Below, piece by piece: positions 1-7,355 of a stretch of DNA of 64,000 nt. Positions within the stretch are counted from its first letter, which is position 1, and the number at the start of each line of letters is the position of its first letter. The DNA is from Brienomyrus brachyistius (lineage: Eukaryota > Chordata > Actinopteri > Osteoglossiformes > Mormyridae). Location: positions 7,185,363 through 7,249,362 of the forward strand of contig NC_064542.1 of the NCBI RefSeq assembly GCF_023856365.1. Direction: 5' to 3'. The position numbers were made by a program, and so were the translations under genes. A model generated the notes under the pieces. That model made no database searches. It was not told the origin of the DNA and worked only from the letters and a program-made list of their open reading frames with translations.

Positions 1-10
1 CCTGCCGATT

Positions 11-71
11 ATGGCCGAGCCCTGGGACTCGCTCATTTCGCTGTTTAAATGCTTTCTTCAACCTAACACTG
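11..71 (+). other. Possible first coding exon with splice donor
   Basis: An ATG at 11 opens a 20-codon frame (MAEPWDSLISLF...) ending at a consensus-like donor, CTG|GTAAAT (GT at 72-73). Upstream, across the unit junction, lie NRF1, YY1 and CCAAT motifs. Copies start at 7754, 15498, 23242, 29705, 37471, 45137, 52967 and 60723. B-type copies (units 6, 7, 9) have P4R, and unit 5 has A as the last exon base. A matching acceptor (CTCGCAG) at 1941 would continue the frame to a stop at 2099. Family not recognised; the exon could be a relic of a captured host gene. Confidence 0.3.
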
Positions 72-262
72 GTAAATACCGCTAATGTTTTTCCTTCTAA
101 TTCTTTAAGCATGTTGATTAAATGTAATGGGTTTAAGTGCTTTCTTTTAAAACGACGTGCTGTATGTTAATTGGTTTCGCTTGTGCTTGTTTAAACTCAG
201 CATTTGCTCTTCTGCTGCTTTCGGGCATGTTTGCACGGGTTTAAATTCCGCCTGCTTTCTTC

Positions 263-509
263 TAAAATAACGCTAAAGTTTTTCTTAAACATTTTGGTGC
301 TTGCTTTTAAAATACGCCGTGGCGCTTGTGCACACATGGCTGCGGCCAGACGGGTCCCCGCTGGACGTGTATCTTGCATTCATTCCGTTATGTTTTATTC
401 CTTAAAAACGTAATTTAAAATACAACGTAAATACATGTAATGTATTTTCATTCTATTAAAGTTTAAAGGCAACCCTTATCACCCAAACCATATGCCCCCC
501 TATCGGCAA
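263..509 (+). repeat. Left arm of long inverted repeat
   Basis: The reverse complement of this ~247-bp stretch recurs at 6108-6340 plus 7356-7401 with substitutions and small indels. Shared runs include TTTTAAAATACGCCGTGGCG, TTCCTTAAAAACGTAATT and TCACCCAAACCATATG. Copies of the left arm: 8006, 15750, 23494, 29957, 37723, 45389 (with a 15-bp duplication), 53219 and 60975. It lies just downstream of the minus-strand gene. Confidence 0.85.
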
Positions 510-599
510 CACGTGTAATAGACATTTGGAATATTCCTGACATTTAACATCACCTACTCACATTCAATTGAAAACACCTGTCTTTTTCGTTTTTAATGC

Positions 600-605
600 T
601 TTATT
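600..605 (-). terminator. Poly(A) signal AATAAA of the repeat-protein gene
   Basis: Canonical AATAAA on the minus strand about 57 bp after the TGA stop. Present in all nine units (8343, 16087, 23831, 30294, 38060, 45747, 53556, 61318). Units 7 and 9 have a short insertion (CATGTACAGG) just beyond it, marking B-type copies. Confidence 0.6.
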
Positions 606-661
606 TACAATTATTTACACATTTTTCAGTAGTACTGATTGAACATAGAACACTGACTGTC

Positions 662-1672
662 TCATCCACTACCGGCTTTGCTCTTCTCCACCATTGCCTT
701 GTACGTCTCCTCCACCATTGCCTTGTACGTCTCCTCCACCATTGCCGTGTACTCCTCCTTCACCATTTCTGTGTACTCCTCCTCCGCCATTGCCTTGTAC
801 TCCTCCTCCACCATTGTCTTGTACTCCTCCTCCATTGCCTTGTACTCCTCCACCATTGCCTTGTACTCCTCCTCCATTGCCTTGCTCAAGTCCACCTCCA
901 TTGCCTTGCTCTCCTCCACCTCCATTGCCTTGTATTCCTCCTCCATTGCCTTGTATTCCTCCTCCATTGCCTTGTATTCCTCCTCCATTGCCTTGTACTT
1001 CTCCTCCTCCTCCATTGCCTTGTACTTCTCCTTCTCCACCTTTGCCTGGCTCTCCTCCTTCACCGCCACTTTCTGGCTTTCCTCCTTCTCCACCTTTGCC
1101 TGGCTCTCCTCCTTCACCTCCACTGTCTGGCTTTCCTCCATCGCCAATGTCTGGCTGTCCTCCATCGCCAATGTCTGGCTATCCTCCATCGCCAATGTCT
1201 GGCTATCCTCCATCGCCAATGTCTGGCTGTCCTCCATCGCCAATGTCTGGCTGTCCTCCATCGCCAATGTCTGGCTGTCCTCCATCGCCAATGTCTGGCT
1301 GTCCTCCATCGCCAATGTCTGGCTATCCTCCATCGCCAATGTCTGGCTATCCTCCTCCATCGCCAATGTCTGGCTGTCCTCCATCGCCAATGTCTGGCTG
1401 TCCTCCATCGCCAATGTCTGGCTGTCCTCCATCGCCAATGTCTGGCTATCCTCCTCCATCGCCAATGTCTGGCTGTCCTCCATCGCCAATGTCTGGCTAT
1501 CCACCACCATTGCCTTTTTTCCTTTCCCTTTTTTTGTAAAAAGCTTCTTCAGCCAGGGTTTCTTTTTCTTTCCTTCTTTATCCTTTTTTCTTTCCTCCTT
1601 TGCTTTTATAGCTTCTCCAGCGTCCTTTGGTACCGCTGGCGGCCTAAAGCAATTGAGAAAAATCCACTTCAT
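662..1672 (-). CDS. Unrecognised low-complexity SQTLAME-repeat protein, unit 1 (A-type, 336 aa)
   Basis: I do not recognise this protein. Residues 1-57 are non-repetitive: a short hydrophobic start (MKWIFLNCF), a charged stretch, then a lysine-rich patch with W, L and F at about 35-53. Residues ~58-179 are fifteen copies of the octapeptide DSQTLAME, some with one extra E. Residues ~180-216 are [13 protein letters not shown] repeats. The rest is YKAM followed by acidic residues, ending KSKAGSG. It is probably disordered or coiled-coil; there is no signal peptide or membrane helix. The start has A at -3 and follows a TATA box by about 75 bp. A poly(A) signal lies about 57 bp past the stop. Three plus-strand frames are also open here. 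The minus strand was chosen because only it has promoter and poly(A) signals. Expression is not shown by sequence. Confidence 0.7.
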   Translation of the reverse strand: MKWIFLNCFRPPAVPKDAGEAIKAKEERKKDKEGKKKKPWLKKLFTKKGKGKKAMVVDSQTLAMEDSQTLAMEEDSQTLAMEDSQTLAMEDSQTLAMEDSQTLAMEEDSQTLAMEDSQTLAMEDSQTLAMEDSQTLAMEDSQTLAMEDSQTLAMEDSQTLAMEDSQTLAMEDSQTLAMEESQTVEVKEESQAKVEKEESQKVAVKEESQAKVEKEKYKAMEEEEKYKAMEEEYKAMEEEYKAMEEEYKAMEVEESKAMEVDLSKAMEEEYKAMVEEYKAMEEEYKTMVEEEYKAMAEEEYTEMVKEEYTAMVEETYKAMVEETYKAMVEKSKAGSG

Positions 1673-1747
1673 ATTGAGAGATGAGATGAGATGTGTCTTA
1701 TTCGAAATCAGATTTGTTTTGAACTGATACTGGTGCCTACAGCAGAA

Positions 1748-1804
1748 TTTATACCTTCAGAATGATGACATCAGAGTTGTCACGGTGACATTGTGTTCTA
1801 GAAC
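1748..1804 (-). promoter_or_regulatory. Core promoter of the repeat-protein gene: TATA box and three palindromes
   Basis: Read on the minus strand, TATAAATT (TATAAA at 1748-1753) lies about 75 bp before the start codon. Just upstream are three palindromes with centres about 16 bp apart: TGATGACATCA (1763-1773, CRE/AP-1-like), TGTCACGGTGACA (1778-1790) and GTTCTAGAAC (1795-1804, containing the TTCnnGAA heat-shock-element pair). The block recurs in every unit at offsets +7743, +15487, +23231, +29694, +37388, +45223, +52977 and +60650. Unit 7 has one change in the second palindrome and one at the edge of the third. Factor binding is inferred from motif shape only. Confidence 0.6.
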
Positions 1805-1941
1805 TCAACTGTAGGTGCCATATTTGGTCAGTGGTTCAATTTTTTTTAATTCTCTGCATTTTTTATATGCTTTATTCAGCTCATATTCTGCAGCATATAT
1901 TGTATGAATTTCCATATTTACCTTAATTAGTTTACTCGCAG

Positions 1942-2099
1942 ATAATATTCTGTACTTGCAAACAATGCAGAAACCTACCAAACATTGCCGGGGCGTTCCT
2001 GTGCTCACAGAGCGTAGTGAGCTTTACTTTACTCAGGAGGAGGACAGGCTCACATTTTCTGACCGTGGCCTTGCTGTGCTATATTGTGAAAGGTGCTGA
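1942..2099 (+). other. Possible second coding exon of the plus-strand gene
   Basis: After a pyrimidine-containing acceptor ending CTCGCAG, 1942-2099 continues in phase with the exon at 11-71 and runs 51 codons (LYFTQEEDRLTFSD in the middle) to TGA at 2097-2099. The intron would be 1.87 kb and would contain the whole minus-strand gene. A plus-strand AATAAA follows at 3027-3032. Phase agreement has a one-in-three chance of occurring at random, so this is weak. No family recognised. Confidence 0.2.
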
Positions 2100-2475
2100 A
2101 CTTAGTGATGAGACAGTTAATACCCAGATTCTGGAGATCGCCTCCTCAAAGTGAGGCCCAGTGACTTCAAGCTGGGAATCGGGGCTTGCTAAGTTTATGC
2201 AATATCACGTGACCGATGACTTCCGATTCATCCTGAGGTGTAAGAGGCTTCGAATCCTGTTGGCTCTTCAAAACTTTTATATAAGTGAGATGATTCTAAT
2301 TAGCAATGGTAGTGGAGGCCAGTTTAACCAAAGAACCAACCGCCAGGTGATGGGTCACAGTAAGGAGGGGTATGGGGTTGGGTTTCAGTGTTTGGGTACA
2401 TTTAATGGAGGTGAGATAAAACATTTGGTAAGGTTTAGCAGCGTCTGTAATATCCCTGCATTGTAGGCAGAGCTT

Positions 2476-2552
2476 TCTGGATAGATTCTGGACACACACA
2501 CCCTCGTATTGGACAAATTGATTCAGAAAATGGATGGATGAATGGATGGAAT
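2476..2552 (+). mobile_element. Decayed 3' end of an older V-SINE-type SINE
   Basis: CTGGATAGATTCTGGACACAC, then GATTCAGAAAATGGATGG, aligns with the 3' end of the intact SINE (GGGATAGGCTCCGGAC... AAAATGGATGG) with many substitutions. The head cannot be traced with confidence; a B-box-like GCTTCGAATCC near 2247 may belong to it. Copies at offsets +7743, +15487, +23231, +29694, +37388, +45223, +52977 and +60650. Confidence 0.6.
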
Positions 2553-2624
2553 GCAGTGTTTTTCATGTGTTTTCATGAGTGGAAGTGAACTTTTATTTAT
2601 GTGTTTAGTTTATGTGTAGTTAGT

Positions 2625-3115
2625 TTAGTTGTTCCTGGCAGTAAATACAGTCCCTGGTTTTTATGTGTGCGTCACTGACGAACGTAAGTACTAAGTTTAT
2701 TGATTATAAGTGATAAGTGACGCTGTGCTAATTTAGTTTACTTAATTGCGCGGCTAGGTTAACGTGACGTAGCTTGCTTACTGTTATAATTATCGCTGAC
2801 GACTGTACCGTTGTATACCTCGGAAAGATATTTTCGTTTATTTCCCGTCCAATCATTCCCTCTAATACGAATTGCTGCTAATGTAATGTATTGTTGTGGG
2901 TATAGCCGAACTTATCAATGTTAAGGCGATGTGGTACAATTATGCATTATGTTAGTGTATTATGGTAATAACCATTGTAAGCACTGTGGTAATTTGTTTT
3001 TCCTGTTTGTTTGTTATAGAACCATAAATAAATACAAACTTACTTACTTACCAACCCACTTCGTCTGAGTGTGCATCCCACTGACCTCAAGTAAGATAAG
3101 CCAGAGTACAACTAA
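2625..3115 (+). repeat. LTR-like or inverted-repeat-bounded stretch
   Basis: The ends TTAGTTGTTCCTGG (2625 on) and CCAGAGTACAACTAA (3101-3115) are near reverse complements. Inside is a plus-strand AATAAA (3027-3032) about 80 bp before the right end, with a TG...CA reading at 2630-3110. No target duplication is visible, so an old LTR or a DNA element is equally possible. The stretch is long, AT-rich and lacks ORFs. Confidence 0.25.
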
Positions 3116-3167
3116 TTGCTACCCCCTCCTGATTGAGAACGTGTATCTGGTGAAATACGGTCAGCAG

Positions 3168-3183
3168 CCCCCCCCCCCCCCCC
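3168..3183 (+). repeat. C homopolymer of variable length
   Basis: A run of 16 C follows CAGCAG. Lengths in successive units are 16, 16, 18, 16, 15, 20, 19, 17 and 15 (starts 10911, 18656, 26399, 32862, 40557, 48391, 56145, 63818). Slippage-prone, and also a place where sequencing error is likely. Confidence 0.9.
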
Positions 3184-3363
3184 ATCCTGAATCATGACTG
3201 ATATCCCACAGCGAGTACTACCCTCCTGCAGCAACCCCTTACAGTTTCCCAGGGGAGTGTGGCCCCCCTTTCCCACACCGCATCAAATTTTTCAGTTTCA
3301 CTCATTTCTCAGTTTATGGGTTATGGGTATGAGCCTGTGTAAAATACAAATTTTTTTTTTTTT

Positions 3364-3795
3364 GCAAACTCCAGCCTGGCTCTTCCATGCTTCTCATTCA
3401 TGAAGGGCTTCTTTCTTGCTTTACGGGTCTTCAGCGCTGCTTCTAGAAGCCTGTCCCACCATCACGCTTCACACTTAATGTTTTCCATTCCTTTTGAAGG
3501 TCACTTGAGGTCATCCTCCGATTTGTTAGACACTGACGGATAAGTTGATGGTCATCTCTGGCATTAGAAGGTTGCTTCTGCCCTCTACCTGGCTGGTTTT
3601 TGATTTTTCGCAGTGTCTCCTGCTTCTTCCCCCTGTTCTTGTGTACTGCGGTCTTAGAAACTCACGAGCATGGAAGCAGCCTGCCTCACAGTGTAGCCTT
3701 CTGCCAGCAGAACCAGGATTAAACCAGAATTTAACAATGCAGATTTTAAAAAAGTATATAGAGTGGTCTCTTAATTTTTTACAGAGCTGTGTATT
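3364..3795 (-). pseudogene. Tc1/mariner transposase relic, unit 1
   Basis: Read on the minus strand from 3795: a Tc1-type terminal sequence (ACAGCTCTGTAAAAAATTAA, then GAGACCACT), then a helix-turn-helix segment (LLAEGYTVRQAASML and VSKTAVHKN), a middle part (MTSSDLQKEWKT), and after a stop and frame shift a segment (EAALKTRKARKKPF, then RARLEFA) typical of the Tc1 DNA-binding/catalytic boundary. It ends in an A-run at 3363. The catalytic DDE domain and the other terminal repeat are missing. Family assignment rests on my knowledge of fish Tc1 elements; several frame breaks make it non-functional. Confidence 0.75.
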
Positions 3796-4052
3796 GTTTA
3801 TATGTATCTATTTTATGTTTTGGCTGCATGTTTGAACCTGAGACCAGTTGTCAAATGGAGTCTGTTTGAGAATACTACATTCACACCCCCAAAACCTTCA
3901 TATCCCAAATACTGCGTCATGAAAGGTGAAAATTGGTAGGTTTATGCTGGTGAAATAATGAAGATAGATGCTGCTGCTTTTAAGTCATTAACAAGGTTGT
4001 TTATTGAAATGGTTTATTGAAAGGCATCTAACAATTTCAAACACATATGTAA

Positions 4053-4174
4053 GGAATAATTGACGACGGGCCGTTGAATTATTAGAAAATAATGCACACC
4101 CGAGGTGGTAATGCCGTTACACCTCGGGTGTGCATTATTTTCTAATAATTCAACGGCCCGGAGTCAATTATTCC
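4053..4174. mobile_element. Foldback hairpin element, unit 1
   Basis: Two 55-bp arms (4053-4107 and 4120-4174) are reverse complements with two adjacent mismatches, around a 12-base loop (GTAATGCCGTTA). Outer ends are GGAATAATTGAC and GTCAATTATTCC. This is a short foldback transposon of the kind common in fish genomes (compare Angel-type elements; family membership not verified). It codes for nothing. Confidence 0.85.
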
Positions 4175-4175
4175 G

Positions 4176-4865
4176 CTTATACTACGGTTGCCACACCTCA
4201 AGACATCGATCAGATGATATATTTCAAGGGATTCGTCCGGTTTTTCTACTTAAATCGCTATTGTGAGTAGGATTATTTCTTCCGCATCTCATCCAACGAC
4301 TCTTTTGCTAGTTCCAAAACGTCATTTTAAAGCTGGCCATGGAGGCTTGAGCCGTTGATATCAGACTAATGCAGTTAATAATGAAGTTATTAGAAAGAGA
4401 GCGAGAGAGACAGAGAGAGAGCTTGTATGAATTAGGCTACCTCTGTGTGTCCCTCAACAGTGTTCTGAAGCACCGTCTCTAAACTGTAAGTCTGCTTTAA
4501 GATGCAGCACTGTTATTACCTCGCTAGTGAGAAATGTCATGTGTAGCCTTTAAGTTGGTACACTAGGCTAACTAATACTGCTGCAGCCCAGTTGTTGAAA
4601 GTTTCATATTCACCGTAAATATTAAAATTTACTTTTGGAAAATCGTCTGTCATGTTGTTGTTTTTGTTAGTCCTGCGTGCTGTATAGGTACTGTATGCTA
4701 ATTTCCGTTATTACAGTTAACTATGCGAAGTGATATGGAACTGTAATGTGGTCAAGAGAGCTGCCTGGAACTACGTTCGCCATGCGTTTCCCTGAAAATA
4801 ATTGCACACCTCAGAACGTTCGTCAGCCAGTCAGATTCAAGCATTCAACGGTCCCGTAGTATAAG
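4176..4865. repeat. 690-bp stretch closed by 12-bp inverted repeats
   Basis: CTTATACTACGG at 4176-4187 is the exact reverse complement of 4854-4865. Just inside the right end, AATAATTGCACACCTC and ATTCAACGGTCCCG resemble pieces of the neighbouring hairpin arms. The stretch may be a diverged relative of the hairpin element with a longer interior. No ORF of note. Includes a GA-rich tract at 4394-4423. Confidence 0.4.
4394..4423 (+). repeat. GA-rich microsatellite
   Basis: Purine tract of GAGAGCGAGAGAGACAGAGAG type. It is expanded by about 12 bp in unit 5 (34087-34131, with AAAGAGAAACAGAG inserted) and constant elsewhere. Confidence 0.7.
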
Positions 4866-5468
4866 GAGATATAATAGACATTCGCCTCAGAATTGTATTT
4901 TATGTAATTTTATCTTTAAAGTGACCTTATTAAATTTGTTCCCCGAAGTAATAATTTCATCCCACACCCTGAGTTCTTTTGCACGCTGGTTATATGTGCT
5001 GTTAGTGTGCTAACAGCATTTTCTACCCAGGGAGTCTGATCGAAACCCAAAATCAAGCTGCTGCTGTGAGCTCCTGCTGAGCACCCTGCTCGGAGGCATG
5101 TGCACTCGACGGACGCTACGGAGTGTTGGACAGTGATTTCTATCATCTATATTCTTGACCTCAGTAGGCGTTATGATGCTGATGTGTCACTGAACGTGTC
5201 AGCCAATGTAGTCCATATCTGGTTTGATATCGTACTCCTGGGGATACCTGCATTTCTAGGGACACATTGAACTGCTTATAGACTTTTCCCAGTTTAGACC
5301 GTAAACCCGAACTGGACTGTGCATGAGCAGATATGTATCGTTTCCGCTCACTACTGCTTCACGGAAGCTGGGCGATTTCACAAATTGATTTATTGCAGTT
5401 TTTTTTTTTTTTTAAACAAAGTTTGTACTTAGCACTTATTTGAATTATTGTGTATATATGTGTTTTTA

Positions 5469-5819
5469 GGGGGCGGCATGGTGCTGCAGTGGTTAGCACT
5501 GTTGCCTCACACCTCTGGGACCTGGGTTCGAGTCTCCACCTGGGTCACATGCGTGCGGAGTTTGCATGTTCTCCCCATGTCATCGTGGGGTTTCCTCCGG
5601 GTACTCCGGTTTCCCCCCACAGTCCAAAAACATGCTGAGGCTAATTGGAGTTACTAAATTGCCCATAGGTGTGCATGTGAGAGTGCATGGTGTGCGAGTG
5701 TGCCCTGTGATGGGCTGACCCCCCATCCTGGGTTGTTCCCTGCCTCATGCCCATTTCTTCCGGGATAGGCTCCGGACCCCCCGTGACCCAGTAGGATAAG
5801 CAGTTTGGAAAATGGATGG
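5469..5819 (+). mobile_element. tRNA-derived SINE (V-SINE type), unit 1
   Basis: A 351-bp SINE. The tRNA-like head has an A box near 5479-5497 (GTGCTGCAGTGG) and a B box at 5525-5535 (GGTTCGAGTCT). The central region (GGAGTTTGCATGTTCTCCCC, then TCCTCCGGGTACTCCGG) matches the conserved core of the vertebrate V-SINE group as I know it from fish. The tail ends GGAAAATGGATGG. A perfect 13-bp target duplication ATATGTGTTTTTA flanks it (5456-5468 and 5820-5832), showing a fairly recent insertion before the array expanded. ORFs at 5448-5657 are SINE shadows. Confidence 0.9.
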
Positions 5820-6030
5820 ATATGTGTTTTTAAATTACAAAGATTATTTTATTCAAAAATAGTATTTAGCACGATTTGGCTTATTACAGTTTAATAATAG
5901 TTTGTAATTATGACATGTTATAATGTATTTTTAAATTATTATAATCGTATTTTTAAATAATTTGTAATTTAAAAAATAGTCTGTGGTACATTGGGAGGAG
6001 CTACAATTTGGCCGTCATTGTTATTATGAA

Positions 6031-6080
6031 TTATGACGTCATAAGCGGGAGGGGGGAGCGTATCCCTTATTCTGATTGGT
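6031..6080 (+). promoter_or_regulatory. CRE, G-rich and NF-Y motif cluster
   Basis: TTATGACGTCATAA (6031-6044) is a perfect 14-bp palindrome with the consensus CRE core TGACGTCA. It is followed by GGGAGGGGGGAG and then CTGATTGG (6072-6079), an inverted CCAAT/NF-Y box. The cluster sits just before the right inverted-repeat arm. Copies at 13774, 21521, 35750, 43411, 51243 and 58997; deleted in unit 4. No transcript can be assigned to it from sequence. Confidence 0.4.
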
Positions 6081-6107
6081 CGAGGGGTTATCTCCATATA
6101 CCATACA

Positions 6108-6340
6108 TTGCCGATAGGGGGCCATATGGTTTGGGTGATACGGGTTGCTGTTAAACTTTAATAGAATAAAAATACATTACATGTATTTATTTGTGTTATT
6201 TTTAATTACGTTTTTAAGGAATAATAAAACATGTGGCAGGATGAATGCAAGCTAGCGCATACACATCTAGCGGGGCCCGTCAGGCCGCAGGCACGGGTTG
6301 TTAGGAGTAGGCACAAGCGCCACGGCGTATTTTAAAAGAA
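6108..6340 (-). repeat. Right arm of long inverted repeat, inner part
   Basis: Reverse complement of 287-509. The arm is interrupted at 6340 by the solo LTR and resumes at 7356. Copies: 13851-14083, 21598-21830, 28130-28293 (inner end deleted), 35827-36059, 43488-43720, 51320-51552 and 59074-59306. In units 6-8 the base in GATAAGGG matches the left arm exactly; in units 1-3 and 5 it reads GATACGGG. Confidence 0.85.
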
Positions 6341-7355
6341 TGTGGGGATCTGATCGGGCTGGTAGGAGTAGTTGCATGGCACTGGTAATTACACTATATT
6401 GGCAACCACTTGAGCCAGGTCATATGACCTACCAGGAAGTTATAAAAGGCTGCCAAGATGGAATCTCATTCTCTTGCTGCTGTGTTTTACAACTGGACAT
6501 GGGGTGGGTTCTTCTTCCCTGTTGGTAAGGAAAGGAGAGGGTTTGTTTGAGAACGTGAATGTTTAATTTTAATTTTACCAGGGTGACTGCTAGCAGCATG
6601 TAACTCTTCGTGGAGGACGCGGAGGTGACTGTTTGGAATTTTATCATTTGACGTGATCCCCTACGAGCTGATGGGCTACAGACACTGAGGCTCTGGTCAC
6701 TTGGGTTATACTGTGGGATTTAAAAGGGTCTATGTTTCTTTGTTGATTGTTTCTTTGTACCTGTAGCATTGGAACGTTTCCTCTTGGTGTTGCTGTGCTG
6801 CGAGGGCATTAAGCATTCCTACAAAGGACCAGACTAGCCACTGTTTTAGGTTTATTTGATAGGCTTGTAAGTTGTAAGAGTAATTGTAGTATTGTATTTT
6901 GGGCGGTGGACATCGGCCGCTACCCTCCCCTTATGTTTGTACATGGGATCTTTCTGTACAAGGCCGGATCCGCACAGGCTTTTGCTCTGCTGTTGGGGTG
7001 CCACACTGAGTGGACACTGTACTGTTGTGTGTAGTGTTTGTCATGTTGCATGCTGTGTGGTGTTGAGTTTTGCTGTTTTCTTTGTCACCAGGGGCCTCCT
7101 GAGCTGAGAGCTGCGTGTGCTGATCTGACCTTACTATCTGGAGGATAGTCAGCTGCCCCCCACCCCTAGCAACCTTCATTTGTCTGATTTTGGATATTTG
7201 TAATAAAGTGGATTGGGTTTTATTTTTACATGCCTCTTTGTTGTCTTTGTTACGGGGAGGGTTCGAACTTAGCCACGTTACAGAAGGAACATTAGGGGTT
7301 ACCAGGAGGTGGCGTAGTCAGAGCAGTGTGGGTATTCTGTGCTTTGGGCACCACA
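6341..7355 (+). mobile_element. Solo LTR, 1015 bp, unit 1
   Basis: Begins TGTGG and ends CCACA, a perfect 5-bp terminal inverted repeat of TG...CA type. It is flanked by a 4-bp duplication AGAA (6337-6340 and 7356-7359). It has a TATA box (TATAAAA, 6441-6447) and a poly(A) signal (AATAAA, 7202-7207) in LTR order. There is no internal gag/pol sequence, so it is a recombined single LTR. The left inverted-repeat arm keeps the unoccupied target site. The 4-bp duplication fits several LTR-element groups; I do not assign a family. Short ORFs inside it are spurious. Confidence 0.8.

Noticed and set aside
662..1540. CRISPR-like regular repeats
   Set aside because: The 24-bp repeats are contiguous without unique spacers and lie in a coding frame of a vertebrate-type gene.
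596..1684. Plus-strand ORFs of 362, 349 and 281 codons over the gene
   Set aside because: They mirror the minus-strand repeat in other frames. There is no TATA box or poly(A) signal on the plus strand that fits them, and the products are simple Leu/Cys, Ser/Ile or Pro/Ser repeats.
1805..2008. 67-codon minus-strand ORF just upstream of the gene promoter
   Set aside because: Well-composed amino acid content but no promoter, no poly(A) signal before the gene's own promoter and no recognised domain; overlaps the possible plus-strand exon.
1930..2150. Zinc-finger-like CTCKQC motif in a third plus-strand frame
   Set aside because: Short, bounded by stops and without a second convincing metal-binding pair. 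The frame is not the one linked to the possible first exon.
2161..2466. 101-codon plus-strand ORF and a 67-codon minus-strand ORF
   Set aside because: The region includes decayed SINE sequence and the plus frame begins at GTG, not ATG. No family similarity is seen.
5469..5560. tRNA gene
   Set aside because: A and B boxes are present, but the sequence continues into a SINE body with a target duplication and does not fold as a complete tRNA.
5448..5657. Two overlapping ORFs of 69 and 62 codons
   Set aside because: They lie over the SINE, and such frames occur in any copy of this non-coding element.
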